NCBI GenBank assembly: GCA_900551675.1
Contig: URXH01000002.1
Span: 1-53,733, forward strand
Source: an uncultured bacterium
Lineage (GTDB): Bacteria; Cyanobacteriota; Vampirovibrionia; Gastranaerophilales; Gastranaerophilaceae
Length of the DNA: 53,733 nt
Direction of reading: 5' to 3'
Shown here in pieces: positions 16,745-25,485 of this stretch; position 1 is the first letter of the stretch; every line of letters begins with the position of its first letter. The position numbers and the translations under genes are program-made. The notes below the pieces were generated by a model, which saw only the letters and a program-made list of their open reading frames with translations, was not told the origin of the DNA and did not search any database.

Positions 16745-17570
16745 CTTTGACAAACTGAATTTTATAACGGCCGGTATGCCATTAAGAACAGGTAAGGGAA
16801 CTTATCCGCAGGCTTTTGATATTTTGACGGAAATGAATTTAGATGGCATGGAGCTTGAATTTGTCCACGGTGTCAGAATGAATGACAACCATAGAAAATT
16901 TGTAAAAGAAAAGTCAAAAGATTTTGTAATCACTGCTCATGGCCCGTTTTACATTAATCTTAACTCAAAGGAAGTAGAAAAAATTGATGCAAGTATACAA
17001 CGAATTATAGATACCGCATCTGTTGCTTCGCAGGCAGGTGCTTTCAGTATAACTTTCCATGCCGCATTTTATATGGGCGGCGATAAAGAAACGGTTTATA
17101 ATCAGGTAAAAAAACAAACCGGAAGGATTATTGATGTTCTGGAGCGTGAAAAAATAAATGTCTGGATTCGTCCTGAAACAACCGGAAAAGCTACACAATG
17201 GGGCGATTTAGATGAAATTATAAATCTTTCAAAGGAATTTGATCAAGTGCTTCCATGTGTTGACTTTTCGCATCTCCATGCAAGAACTGCAGGTGAATAT
17301 AATACGTATGATGAGTTTTCAAAAGTTGTTGAAAAAATAGGAAATGAATTAGGACAATATGCTCTTGAGAATTTTCACGGGCATCTTGCAGGAATTGAAT
17401 ACACTTCTAAAGGCGAAAAACAGCATCTCAACCTTCAAGAATCCGATATGAATTATAAAGACCTGATAAAAGTTTTGAAAGAATTTGGTGTAAAAGGTGC
17501 ATTGGTGTGCGAAAGTCCGAATATTGAAGACGACTGCAAACTTTTAAAAGAGTTTTATAATTCGTTATAG
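16728..17570 (+). CDS. Endonuclease IV-like AP endonuclease (TIM barrel)
   Basis: Cleaves DNA 5' of abasic sites in base excision repair, using three zinc ions, if it is a true Nfo homolog. The 280 residues follow the xylose-isomerase-like barrel with metal-ligand candidates in LDGMELEFV, ITAHGPFYINL, ITFHAAFY, RPETTG, CVDFSHLHAR, NFHGHLAGIEY and ALVCESP. The length fits the shorter bacterial/archaeal type. The start is a TTG at 16728, six bases after TAGGAG (16716-16721). A later ATG would cut off the conserved LNFITAGMPLRTG strand. It overlaps crcB by 17 bases. Confidence 0.87.
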   Translation: MQNLFNFDKLNFITAGMPLRTGKGTYPQAFDILTEMNLDGMELEFVHGVRMNDNHRKFVKEKSKDFVITAHGPFYINLNSKEVEKIDASIQRIIDTASVASQAGAFSITFHAAFYMGGDKETVYNQVKKQTGRIIDVLEREKINVWIRPETTGKATQWGDLDEIINLSKEFDQVLPCVDFSHLHARTAGEYNTYDEFSKVVEKIGNELGQYALENFHGHLAGIEYTSKGEKQHLNLQESDMNYKDLIKVLKEFGVKGALVCESPNIEDDCKLLKEFYNSL

Positions 17571-17575
17571 CAATT

Positions 17576-17593
17576 GTCGGGCTAAAGCCCGAC
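17576..17593. repeat. REP-like palindrome after the endonuclease IV-like gene
   Basis: GTCGGGC (17576-17582), loop TAAA, GCCCGAC (17587-17593): a perfect, GC-rich 7-base stem in AT-rich DNA, with no T-run. This resembles dispersed palindromic repeats more than an intrinsic terminator, but it could also protect the 3' end of the mRNA. Confidence 0.5.
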
Positions 17594-17689
17594 CTATTAA
17601 ATTATAAAAAATAAACTCGTCCGGATGTATGATTTAATTAAAGTTTTTTTAAGAGATGCCGTATAATTGTAATAAATGAGGCATCCTTT

Positions 17690-18058
17690 ATGTTTAACAA
17701 TGTGAATAATCCTTTCGGCAACAGAGCGATATCTTCTTCCACATCATCTGACAGTCATGGCAGACGGCAAAAAGAAGATCCGAAAGAAGAATTAAAAAAA
17801 TATATTGATGAAGATGAATCCGATGAAGTTTTAATCGGCGGCCAGCCTATTTTGACGGAAGAGGAAGTCCTTGCAATGACTAATCAGTACATTGCAAAAC
17901 TTAAAAACGAGCATGAAGGTAATGAAAAAGTCCAAAAAAAACTTGACAAATACCTTGAAAATTTTGACGTTAAAAAGTTTATGAAGAAAAATCCTAATAT
18001 GACAAGTCCTGATTTTTATATGGTCATGTTTAATGAAACCGAGGGACTTGTAAAATAG
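17690..18058 (+). CDS. Uncharacterised acidic protein (122 aa)
   Basis: Not recognised. It opens with an Asn/Ser-rich, likely disordered region (NNPFGNRAISSSTSS), then an acidic helical part (about residues 25-75) and a basic C-terminal part (DVKKFMKKNPNMTSPDFYMVMF). It has no signal peptide or membrane helix. A TATAAT-like box lies about 30 bases upstream. It is convergent with recJ, with 10 bases between the stop codons. Confidence 0.55.
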   Translation: MFNNVNNPFGNRAISSSTSSDSHGRRQKEDPKEELKKYIDEDESDEVLIGGQPILTEEEVLAMTNQYIAKLKNEHEGNEKVQKKLDKYLENFDVKKFMKKNPNMTSPDFYMVMFNETEGLVK

Positions 18059-18068
18059 CTGTAAAAAC

Positions 18069-20405
18069 TTATACCAGAGAATAAACATCATCTTCAAGTA
18101 ATGATTTTTGGAATTCTTCGCATTCATTGATTAAATCCGTTAGAATTGCATATTTAGGCGAATGAAGCACCTGAGAAACATCTGTTTCAGGGTTATAGTC
18201 TATTACAAAATAATCTTTGCTGCGTTCTTTTATTTTTATCAAACCGACATCTTCAAATATTGAGAAAAGAAGTTCAAATACTTTGTAAGATTTGCCGAGA
18301 AAACTTGCAAAACGTCTTAAATCAACTTTGCCTCCGTTATTGTGGCAGGCAAATTTTAACATTCCGCATACTGTTTTTAAAAATTCTTCTTCATCTGTTG
18401 ATTTAACGTCATAATTCATAAAGTGGACTGCAAGCGGATTAGTTTGATTTAAAATCCTGTCAAAAGTTTCTCTGTCTGCAGGATAATCAAAAAACATCAA
18501 CGAATCACACGGGCGGAGTGTATCACGGTTAATTATTCTTGCAAAGAGTGCTGAAAACGGTTTTAATTTATCAGAAACAGTTTTACTTTCGGCAAAGATC
18601 AGAATATTTTGTTTTGAATTTTTTACATAGTCATTTACCTGCGGTAAAATATCTGTTTTTTTGCGGTGGTCGTAGAGTTTTTGGCGCAATATATTTTCTT
18701 CTTCTTTTAAATATTCGGAATGAATATCATCAATTATAAGTTGAACTGATGTGTTTCCGTTAAATTCATTAATCTGGGGATGAAAAGCAATATCAAGCGT
18801 GTCGCCCTGTACAAGAGATATATCACCGTCTTTCCAGCGTATACAGGTCAATTCTGCTGACCCTGCCGTACATATCAATCGAAGATGGTTTTTATTCTCG
18901 CCCATCAGGCGTTTTTCTTTTATTTTAAGATTTTTAACCGCAAAAATTGGGCTCGGGTTTGATGCTCCAAATGGTTCCAGTTGAGAAATCTGCTCTACAA
19001 GTTCAATATCAATATCATCAGGCGTAAGTTCAAGATCTATATTTATAAAAGGTTTCAGGTCTTTGCCCTGCGACATTTCTTTAACGGTTTTACATAAAGC
19101 TGATTTAACGGCTTCGAATGACGATTTTTCTTCACTGAATGAAAGACCTGCCGCCATAGCGTGCCCGCCGAAACCGTCAAAAAGTTCTGCATTTGCTGAG
19201 ATTGCATCATAAAGGTTTATTCCTTCAATGCTTCTGGCAGAGCATCTGAACTGTTTTGTTTCGTCTGAATACGTCATTAAAAACGCCGGTTTGTAATATT
19301 TTTCAACAAGCATAGATGCAACAATGCCGATAATTCCTATATGCCATTCTTTATTAAAAAGTACAATTGCAGAATTTTTATTGCCTTCTTTTTTTACCAT
19401 TTCATCGGCTTCCGCGAAAATATTCTGGCAAAGTTCCTGACGAACTCTGTTAAATTCGTTCAGCGATTGAATTGCCATTTCAATTTCCTGTTTGTTATCG
19501 GAAATAAGAACCTTCAATGCTGCTTCAACCGTATCTAATCTTCCTGATGCATTAATTCTCGGTGCAATACCGAATGCGATTTGTTCTGAGGTTATTTGTC
19601 CTTTATATCCTGCACTTTCCAGCAGGCGCGACAGTCCGTAATGTTTGTTGTTAGAAATTAATTCAAGACCTTTTGCTACAAGGTATCTGTTTTCGCCTAT
19701 GAGAGGAACAACATCGGCAACCGTTCCTACTGCCACATAAGGCAAAATTTCAGGTATAAATTCAAGTTTGTTATATTTTTCTAATAACGCCTGAGCTGTT
19801 TTAAAAGCAACTCCGACACCTGCAAGAGATGTCAGGCTTTCTATCTGTTTTGCGCTTAAATTTTCATCAAGTGCATCAGGAGCTTTTGGATTAATAATTC
19901 CGTAAGCTTTCGGCAGAATTTCGGGAGCTTCGTGGTGGTCTGTTATTATTACATCTATTTTGAAGCTGTTTAGGAAATTTACCGCATCAATATCTGATAT
20001 TCCGCAATCGCATGAGATTATGACTTTTGGTTTTACCTGTGTCATAATTTTTACGAGTGCTTTTGTATCAAAACCATGCCCTTCTTTTTCCCTGTCAGGT
20101 ATAAAGTAATTTACATCAGCTCCGAGGTATTTAAAAGTTCTGTACAGAAGAGAGGTTGAAGTAACGCCGTCTGCGTCAAAATCTCCGTGGATAACAATTT
20201 TTTCTCCGTTATCTATTGCAAAAGAGAGTCTTTCTACGCATCTTTCCATATCGGTGAATACTTTCGGGTGCGTTAATTTCATTTCAAGCGGATGCAGGAA
20301 TTCATAAATTTCTTCATCAGTTTTTATCCCTCTTGAATTTAGAAGTCTTTTTATAAGAGATTTTTCCTGCCCTTCGTATTTATTAAATATCCACTCTTTC
20401 ATCAA
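18069..20405 (-). CDS. recJ: Single-stranded-DNA 5'-3' exonuclease RecJ
   Basis: Processes single-strand ends in recombination and mismatch/base-excision repair. The 778-residue protein has a DHH domain with HGDFDADG (73-80) and the DHH triad itself at 156-158, a DHHA1 domain with FGGHAMAAGLSF, and then the OB-fold RecJ region. The C-terminal part of about 220 residues extends beyond the minimal RecJ core and contains a winged-helix-like end (GGKVDLRRFASFLGKSYKVFELLFSIFEDVGLIKI). The start ATG follows GGGAGATAA, and a second ATG comes directly after. It stands alone on the minus strand, with the eno terminator just upstream. Confidence 0.95.
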   Translation of the reverse strand: MMKEWIFNKYEGQEKSLIKRLLNSRGIKTDEEIYEFLHPLEMKLTHPKVFTDMERCVERLSFAIDNGEKIVIHGDFDADGVTSTSLLYRTFKYLGADVNYFIPDREKEGHGFDTKALVKIMTQVKPKVIISCDCGISDIDAVNFLNSFKIDVIITDHHEAPEILPKAYGIINPKAPDALDENLSAKQIESLTSLAGVGVAFKTAQALLEKYNKLEFIPEILPYVAVGTVADVVPLIGENRYLVAKGLELISNNKHYGLSRLLESAGYKGQITSEQIAFGIAPRINASGRLDTVEAALKVLISDNKQEIEMAIQSLNEFNRVRQELCQNIFAEADEMVKKEGNKNSAIVLFNKEWHIGIIGIVASMLVEKYYKPAFLMTYSDETKQFRCSARSIEGINLYDAISANAELFDGFGGHAMAAGLSFSEEKSSFEAVKSALCKTVKEMSQGKDLKPFINIDLELTPDDIDIELVEQISQLEPFGASNPSPIFAVKNLKIKEKRLMGENKNHLRLICTAGSAELTCIRWKDGDISLVQGDTLDIAFHPQINEFNGNTSVQLIIDDIHSEYLKEEENILRQKLYDHRKKTDILPQVNDYVKNSKQNILIFAESKTVSDKLKPFSALFARIINRDTLRPCDSLMFFDYPADRETFDRILNQTNPLAVHFMNYDVKSTDEEEFLKTVCGMLKFACHNNGGKVDLRRFASFLGKSYKVFELLFSIFEDVGLIKIKERSKDYFVIDYNPETDVSQVLHSPKYAILTDLINECEEFQKSLLEDDVYSLV

Positions 20406-20431
20406 TTATCTCCCTGATAATAGTATAGCAT

Positions 20432-20470
20432 AAAAATTAAAGGGGGTTTACATCAGTCCATCCCCTTTAA
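20432..20470 (-). terminator. Intrinsic terminator of eno
   Basis: On the minus strand, TTAAAGGGG (complement of 20462-20470) pairs with CCCCTTTAA (complement of 20437-20445), followed by TTTTTA. It is a 9-base perfect stem 27 bases after the eno stop. Confidence 0.85.
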
Positions 20471-20496
20471 TTGCAGATTATTTTTTATTTTTAAAT

Positions 20497-21780
20497 TTAT
20501 TTTTGTCCGTTAAATGCCTGCAGACCAAGATATTTTGCGGCAGATCCGAGTTTTTGTTCAATTCTTAAAAGCTGGTTATATTTTGCCATTCTGTCAGAAC
20601 GAGAAGCGGAACCTGTTTTAATTTGCCCGCTGTTTACGGCAACTGACAGATCTGCAATGAACGTATCTTCTGTTTCTCCCGAGCGGTGGGAGATTATTGT
20701 TGTATAGCCTGCTGCATGTGCCATTGAGATTGCATCAAGAGTTTCGGATAATGTTCCGATTTGATTAACTTTAATCAGAATTGAATTTGCAACATTTCTT
20801 TTTATTCCATCTGCTAATCTTCTGGTATTTGTTACAAACAAATCATCTCCGACAAGCTGGCAATTGCCTCCAATACGTTCGGTAAGCATTTCCCATCCTT
20901 CCCAATCCTGTTCTGCCATGCCGTCTTCTATTGAAATTATCGGATATTTTTTTACCCAATCTTCCAAAAAGTCTGTCATTTCGCTGTTATTGAAAATTTT
21001 TCCTTCGCCTTTAAGTTCGTATTTTCCGTTGTCATAGAATTCTGAAGATGCAACATCAAGACAGATTTTAATTTGATCTGTGCTGTAGCCTGCTTTATCT
21101 ATAGCTTCAAGAATGACTTCAATCCCTTCGGAATTTGAGCTTAAATTCGGTGCAAATCCGCCTTCATCGCCGACAGATGTTGCCATCCCTTTATTTTTAA
21201 GAACACTTTTCAGTGTATGGAAAACGTTGCAGCCCATTTCAATCGCGTGTGAAAAACTTTCAGCTCCGACAGGTGCAATCATAAATTCCTGAAAATCAAT
21301 GTTATTATCGGCATGCGCACCTCCGTTTATAATATTCATCATCGGTACTGGCAGGGTTAATGCGTTAATCCCGCCTAAATATCTGTATAAGGCCATGCCG
21401 TAAGCTTTTGAAGCAGCTTTTGCAACCGCAAGTGAAACACCTAATATCGCATTGGCTCCGAGTTTTGATTTATTTTCGGTTCCGTCCATGTCAATCATGA
21501 AGGTATCAATTTCTTTTTGATGAGAAGCTTTTTCGCCGATAAGCTCCGGTGCAATAATATTATTTACATTATCAACGGCTTTTTGGACACTTTTGCCCAT
21601 ATATTTTGACTTGTCGCCGTCTCTGAGTTCTAATGCTTCAAAAATTCCTGTGGAAGCACCCGAAGGTACAGCTGCTCTGCCTCTTACACCGTTTGTTAAT
21701 TTAACATCAACTTCAACTGTTGGATTGCCTCTTGAATCTAATATTTGTCTTGCATAAACATCTTCAATATACGTTGACAT
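20497..21780 (-). CDS. eno: Enolase
   Basis: Interconverts 2-phosphoglycerate and phosphoenolpyruvate in glycolysis, in the cytoplasm, with two Mg2+. The 427-residue length is standard. Visible motifs are RQILDSRGNPTVEVDV, SGASTGIFEALELRDG, the metal-binding SIEDGMAEQDW, the catalytic Lys in ILIKVNQIGTLSET, and ISHRSGETEDTFIADL. An AAAAGGAGATAAA ribosome-binding site precedes ATG. Monocistronic, with a strong terminator. Confidence 0.98.
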   Translation of the reverse strand: MSTYIEDVYARQILDSRGNPTVEVDVKLTNGVRGRAAVPSGASTGIFEALELRDGDKSKYMGKSVQKAVDNVNNIIAPELIGEKASHQKEIDTFMIDMDGTENKSKLGANAILGVSLAVAKAASKAYGMALYRYLGGINALTLPVPMMNIINGGAHADNNIDFQEFMIAPVGAESFSHAIEMGCNVFHTLKSVLKNKGMATSVGDEGGFAPNLSSNSEGIEVILEAIDKAGYSTDQIKICLDVASSEFYDNGKYELKGEGKIFNNSEMTDFLEDWVKKYPIISIEDGMAEQDWEGWEMLTERIGGNCQLVGDDLFVTNTRRLADGIKRNVANSILIKVNQIGTLSETLDAISMAHAAGYTTIISHRSGETEDTFIADLSVAVNSGQIKTGSASRSDRMAKYNQLLRIEQKLGSAAKYLGLQAFNGQK

Positions 21781-21919
21781 ATTTTATCTCCTTTTTTACA
21801 AACGCAGGTGCAGTTTACGGCTGTTTGCGTTTTTGTTTATTAACCCTGTTAGAATTTTGTCATAAAACTTTTATCTTTGCAAGTAGCGAAACGGTTTATC
21901 TATAGATAGAAAAAAATAT

Positions 21920-23305
21920 TTAATCAAGGTTAGACAATTCTTTGTGCAGTCTGCTTTTGACTTTATAAATAATATACTTCATGCTTCCGAAATATCCGAA
22001 AAACATTATAGCAGAAGCGCTTATCCACGCAATCGGTCCTGCATAGAATATTCCGACATAACCGAATTTTATTGCCAGATAAACTGCTGCAAATACCCTC
22101 ATTACAAGTTCGGCAATACATGCCAAAAGCGGAAACAAAGTTTCTCCCATGCCCTGCAGGGCGTTTCTGTAAATAAAAATCTGGCCAAGAAAAAAGTAAA
22201 ATATTGTGCTGATTAATAAATAATTATGCGCAATATCAATAATTTTTTTAGAGCTTGTTCCGATAAATGCCCCTATAATATCTGTTCCCCAGATGCGCAT
22301 TACAAATGCCATAACAATACTTAATATGATATTTATCACAGAAGTTTGTATAACGCCTAATCTTATTCTTTTAAATTTCACAGCTCCGAAATTTTGTGCA
22401 ACGTATGCCGCGAGTGCTACACCGAATGACATCATAGGCAGGGTTGCAATCTGCTCAATTCTCAATGCCGCTGTAAATGCTGCAATGACATTTGAACCGA
22501 ATGAGTTGCAAACACTTTGTATTATTAAAACACTTATCCCGATAATCGAAAATTGAACAGCCATGGGTACGCCTACACGCAAATGTTCATAAGCGGAATT
22601 AAAAAAGTTTTTGTCAAATTTAATAAACCATTCTTTCCTGTGAATTCTTAAAATTGGCATTTTGTATTTTACAAACAAAAGGCATAATATAACAGAAATT
22701 CCCTGTGATAATAAAACAGCAATGGCAGATCCGGGAACCCCCATGTGAAATACCTGTATAAAAATTAAAGCGAGTACAATATTAGCAAGCGATGCTATAA
22801 TTAAGAAATATAAAGGAGTTTTGCTGTCTCCAAGCGCCCTTATGATACTTGAAATCATATTGTACATAGTTGTGATTATCAAACCTATAATGATTATTTC
22901 AGCATACCAGAAAGCATTATGATAAATGTTATCTGGAATATTCATCCAGTGTAAAATCGGATTAATGAATAAAGAACAGACAATCGAAAATGCAATAGTT
23001 ACGACTGTACTTAAAATTGTTGATACAACGACGGAATTTCTGACACCTTCAATATCTTTTGCTCCGTATCTCTGTCCTGTTATGACGGCAAATCCGTTGG
23101 TTAAACCTACAATAATAAAAGTTATAAGAAAAAATACCGGTGCAACCGCACCTACTGAGGCAAAAGATTCAACCCCGAGGGTTCTTCCGACAATAACAAG
23201 ATCCGCAATGTTGTATAATTGCTGGAAGATATTGCCTATAAGCAGTGGAACGGAAAATAACAGTATATGTTTTAATGGGTCTCCCTTCGTCATGTCGGTA
23301 ATCAT
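21920..23305 (-). CDS. MATE-family efflux transporter
   Basis: A 461-residue, 12-helix inner-membrane exporter of cationic drugs or metabolites driven by Na+ or H+. The family opening is clear: GDPLKHILLFSVPLLIGNIFQQLYN, split over residues 8-32, followed by ADLVIVGRTLG and FASVGAVAPVFFL. The second half repeats the pattern with PMAVQFSIIGISVLIIQ and RIEQIATLPMMSFGVALAAYVAQNFGA. The start overlaps a second possible start four codons downstream (MTKGDP). Its substrate cannot be inferred, and its neighbours (eno and a tRNA) give no hint. Confidence 0.93.
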   Translation of the reverse strand: MITDMTKGDPLKHILLFSVPLLIGNIFQQLYNIADLVIVGRTLGVESFASVGAVAPVFFLITFIIVGLTNGFAVITGQRYGAKDIEGVRNSVVVSTILSTVVTIAFSIVCSLFINPILHWMNIPDNIYHNAFWYAEIIIIGLIITTMYNMISSIIRALGDSKTPLYFLIIASLANIVLALIFIQVFHMGVPGSAIAVLLSQGISVILCLLFVKYKMPILRIHRKEWFIKFDKNFFNSAYEHLRVGVPMAVQFSIIGISVLIIQSVCNSFGSNVIAAFTAALRIEQIATLPMMSFGVALAAYVAQNFGAVKFKRIRLGVIQTSVINIILSIVMAFVMRIWGTDIIGAFIGTSSKKIIDIAHNYLLISTIFYFFLGQIFIYRNALQGMGETLFPLLACIAELVMRVFAAVYLAIKFGYVGIFYAGPIAWISASAIMFFGYFGSMKYIIYKVKSRLHKELSNLD

Positions 23306-23449
23306 AAAATTTGTCTACCTTTAACGTTAGTTCTTCTTGTTTTATTATAAGCGAAAATTATTTTATTATTCAATAAAAAATAAAAAAAGCTTGAAATTTA
23401 AAATTTTTTATGAGAATATAGAACTCGGCAATTGCTGTAATAAATATAT

Positions 23450-23523
23450 GGCAAGGTAGCTCAGCTGGTGAGAGCGCACGGCTCATACCCGTGAGGTCGA
23501 GAGTTCGAATCTCTCCCTTGCTA
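23450..23523 (+). tRNA. tRNA-Met (CAT anticodon)
   Basis: A 74-base cloverleaf. The acceptor GGCAAGG pairs with CCTTGCT (one G-U). The D stem is GCTC/GAGC, the anticodon stem CACGG/CCGTG has loop CTCATAC with anticodon CAT, and the T stem GAGAG/CTCTC has loop TTCGAAT. The discriminator is A. CCA is not encoded. It looks like elongator Met. A tRNA-Ile2 read through lysidine modification cannot be excluded by eye. Confidence 0.93.
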
Positions 23524-23525
23524 AT

Positions 23526-23558
23526 AAAAAAGAGATAGGTTAAATCTATCTCTTTTTT
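23526..23558 (+). terminator. Terminator of tRNA-Met
   Basis: A 13-base perfect stem (23526-23538 with 23546-23558, loop of 7) ends in six T. It starts three bases after the tRNA. Confidence 0.88.
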
Positions 23559-23559
23559 A

Positions 23560-23867
23560 TTGGTTCATGTACTTTAACGGGTGTATTTTAACGGGACATT
23601 TTACTTGAATGTTGTATTTTAAAGTCCGATTTGCTTGGAAGTAAAATTTCAAAATGTCATCCTGAACTTGTTTTAGGATCTTATAATAGTGTGGCATTGA
23701 GCCAATTCATACAGGTCGGAAGCTGCTTGATTATAAAAAATCAAATTGGACGAAATCGGGCTTTATTATGACACAAAATTACAAAGAATATTTTTAAATT
23801 AGGCTAGACACTTCCAAAATCAAAGAAATTTCTTTGTACTATTAATATCCAATTTACGTACTTATTT
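23560..23867. other. 308-base intergenic region with repeat fragments
   Basis: No credible gene is seen. It holds a repeated TTTAACGGG word (at about 23574 and 23588), a dispersed-repeat-like palindrome CATCCTGAACTTG...AGGATC at 23659-23682, and a perfect 16-base palindrome CAAAGAAATTTCTTTG at 23821-23836. The latter lies 32 bases after the stop of the minus-strand ADP-ribosyltransferase-like gene and may help terminate it. Confidence 0.5.
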
Positions 23868-24731
23868 TTATTCCCTCCACGCCTTTAGCATTCCTTGTTC
23901 CGGTTTAGAATAAAAAATTTTTTCAAAAACAGTCTTTGCGGTGTTTCGATTTCCTGATAATTTATCGGAAAAATGATCTATTCCGAACAAATCTTTGTAA
24001 TCCGCTTTACCGACAATACTAACTTCTGATACAGGTATATCATCAATATATATAAACTCCAGATCAGTTTTTTTTTGCTTAAATAGCGGACTTAATCTTG
24101 CTTCATATCCTTTGGTTACGGGTTCCAATTCTTTTGGCATCATATCAACATATTTTTTTAATGCAGTTTTCTTACCATATTTTTGAACTAGTTGATTAAT
24201 AAGTAATTTTCTGTCTTCAGGCATCGCTGTAAAATTTATCCATTTTTGAAGTTCCATTTCTGCATTTTTTCCCAATCCGTCATTTTCAGTTTGTTTTTGT
24301 GTTCTTATTCTTAGTTTTGTTGAGTCCAAATTTTTGGTTGGTATTTTTAACATTACAATCTGTTCGGAGCTTCCTGTACAAAAAATTTTATCACACAAAT
24401 CATTTCTCAAACTTTTACTCCAATATTTCCCAAAGCTGTCCAATTCTAACATATAGACACCATCAGGCAATCTGCCTCCCATGGGTTTAAGAACTCCGGA
24501 TTCAAGCATTTTTTGATAATTTTCCGGAGACGTCATATGGTATAAGTATCTTGGAATTTTATGTTTCCCGATTTGTGTTGACAGCTGGACGGTATCGGTT
24601 TGCAAAGGTGCGGCTAATCTTAACTCATTAATATTAACCTTTACAGGTTTTGTCGCAAGCAAACTTTTGCTCGTTCTTGTCCAGGCAACAATTTCTTTAC
24701 CTATAGTTGTTCCGATTTTTCCTATACCCAT
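23868..24731 (-). CDS. Putative ADP-ribosyltransferase-fold protein A, with a shared N-terminal module
   Basis: A 287-residue protein. Residues 1-50 form a module (MGIGKIG...KSLLATKP...VNINEL...TDT) clearly shared with the protein at 35753-36691. The rest begins with RYLYHMTSPENYQKMLESGVLKP, split over residues 61-83, a pattern like the first conserved block of DarT/KptA-type ADP-ribosyltransferases (YHxT...L..G). A late LEFIYIDDIP (214-223) could hold the catalytic Glu. ARTs transfer ADP-ribose from NAD to protein, RNA or DNA. The target here is unknown. No signal peptide is seen. It is divergent from parDE. The ART call rests on motif resemblance only. A non-enzymatic member is possible. 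Confidence 0.5.
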   Translation of the reverse strand: MGIGKIGTTIGKEIVAWTRTSKSLLATKPVKVNINELRLAAPLQTDTVQLSTQIGKHKIPRYLYHMTSPENYQKMLESGVLKPMGGRLPDGVYMLELDSFGKYWSKSLRNDLCDKIFCTGSSEQIVMLKIPTKNLDSTKLRIRTQKQTENDGLGKNAEMELQKWINFTAMPEDRKLLINQLVQKYGKKTALKKYVDMMPKELEPVTKGYEARLSPLFKQKKTDLEFIYIDDIPVSEVSIVGKADYKDLFGIDHFSDKLSGNRNTAKTVFEKIFYSKPEQGMLKAWRE

Positions 24732-24768
24732 AAAAAATCCTCTTTATTTCCCCTGATATTTATATAAA
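24732..24768 (-). promoter_or_regulatory. 5' leader shared with the second ADP-ribosyltransferase-like gene
   Basis: Read on the minus strand, the leader runs from TTTATATAAA through AGGGGAAA and TAA to a GAGGA ribosome-binding site and the ATGGG start. Nearly the same order and wording occurs at 36726-36692 before the other gene of the pair, so the duplication included the expression signals. Confidence 0.6.
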
Positions 24769-24790
24769 CTCTTTTTGTTCTCAAAAATTG

Positions 24791-24848
24791 CTCAATTGTT
24801 ACAAAATATTTTTGTACAATTGAGATTTATAGCAATATTTGCTATAAT
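24791..24848 (+). promoter_or_regulatory. parDE promoter with two nested palindromic operators
   Basis: TTGAGA (24820-24825) and a perfect TATAAT (24843-24848) are 17 bases apart. TATAGCAA/TTGCTATA (24828-24846, 3-base centre) covers the spacer and the -10 box. A second, larger palindrome, CTCAATTGT (24791-24799) with ACAATTGAG (24816-24824), extends inward with one bulge and overlaps the -35 box. This is the usual arrangement for antitoxin autoregulation. Confidence 0.75.
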
Positions 24849-24880
24849 ATAAATATATATTGTTATAAATGAGGTATTTT

Positions 24881-25117
24881 ATGAACATATCTTTAACACC
24901 AACATTAGAAAAATTTGTACAGGATAAAGTTGCATCGGGCTTATATAATTCTGTCAGCGAAGTCATTAGAGAGGCATTAAGAATGATGGCTTCTAAAGAT
25001 AAAGTATCTCAAGAAAGAATTGCGCAGTTGAATAAAGAGATTGAAGAAGGCTGGAATGATACTGTAATTTTGGATGGACATTCTGCTATGGAAAAATTGA
25101 TAAAAAAATATGAATGA
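24881..25117 (+). CDS. ParD-family antitoxin
   Basis: Ribbon-helix-helix DNA-binding antitoxin of a type II toxin-antitoxin pair. It neutralises ParE and represses its own promoter. The start at 24881 (MNISLTP) has GAGGT seven bases upstream. An in-frame ATG at 24869 overlaps that ribosome-binding site and is unlikely. At 78 residues it shows the family pattern ISLTPTLEKFVQDKVASG, YNSVSEVIREALRMM, then an acidic toxin-binding tail. It overlaps the toxin gene by 8 bases. Confidence 0.9.
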   Translation: MNISLTPTLEKFVQDKVASGLYNSVSEVIREALRMMASKDKVSQERIAQLNKEIEEGWNDTVILDGHSAMEKLIKKYE

Positions 25118-25412
25118 TTTGGAACTTGAAATTACAAGTAAAGCATATAATGACATTGAAATAATTTCGGATTATATTGCTAAAGATAATAAAACTGCTG
25201 CAACAAAATTTGTGAGATTATTTAACAATGCATTTAAAACTTTATGTAAACATCCTTATCTCGGGAAATCAAGAGATGATTTTACATATTTAGATGTTAA
25301 ATTTTATGTTGTAAAAAAGAATTACTTAGTTATCTATAGAATAATTGATAATAAAACCTTAAGAATATTAAGAGTTCTAACGACTTATCAGGATATTTGT
25401 TCAATATTTTAA
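25110..25412 (+). CDS. ParE/RelE-superfamily toxin
   Basis: A 100-residue toxin, translationally coupled to the antitoxin upstream. The fold pattern is clear: an N-terminal helix pair (AYNDIEIISDYIAKDN, KFVRLFNNAFKTLCKHP), then LGKSRDDFTYLDVKFYVVKKNYLVIYRI and the end strand LRILRVLTTYQD. ParE members block DNA gyrase, while RelE relatives cleave mRNA at the ribosome. The partner type (ParD) favours the gyrase type, but that is inference. Confidence 0.9.
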   Translation: MNDLELEITSKAYNDIEIISDYIAKDNKTAATKFVRLFNNAFKTLCKHPYLGKSRDDFTYLDVKFYVVKKNYLVIYRIIDNKTLRILRVLTTYQDICSIF

Positions 25413-25485
25413 TAGTCAAATTGATTGTTAAAAATAGTCATATAAACTGTTATTTCATAAATAAATAATTTTCCATTTTGAATAT

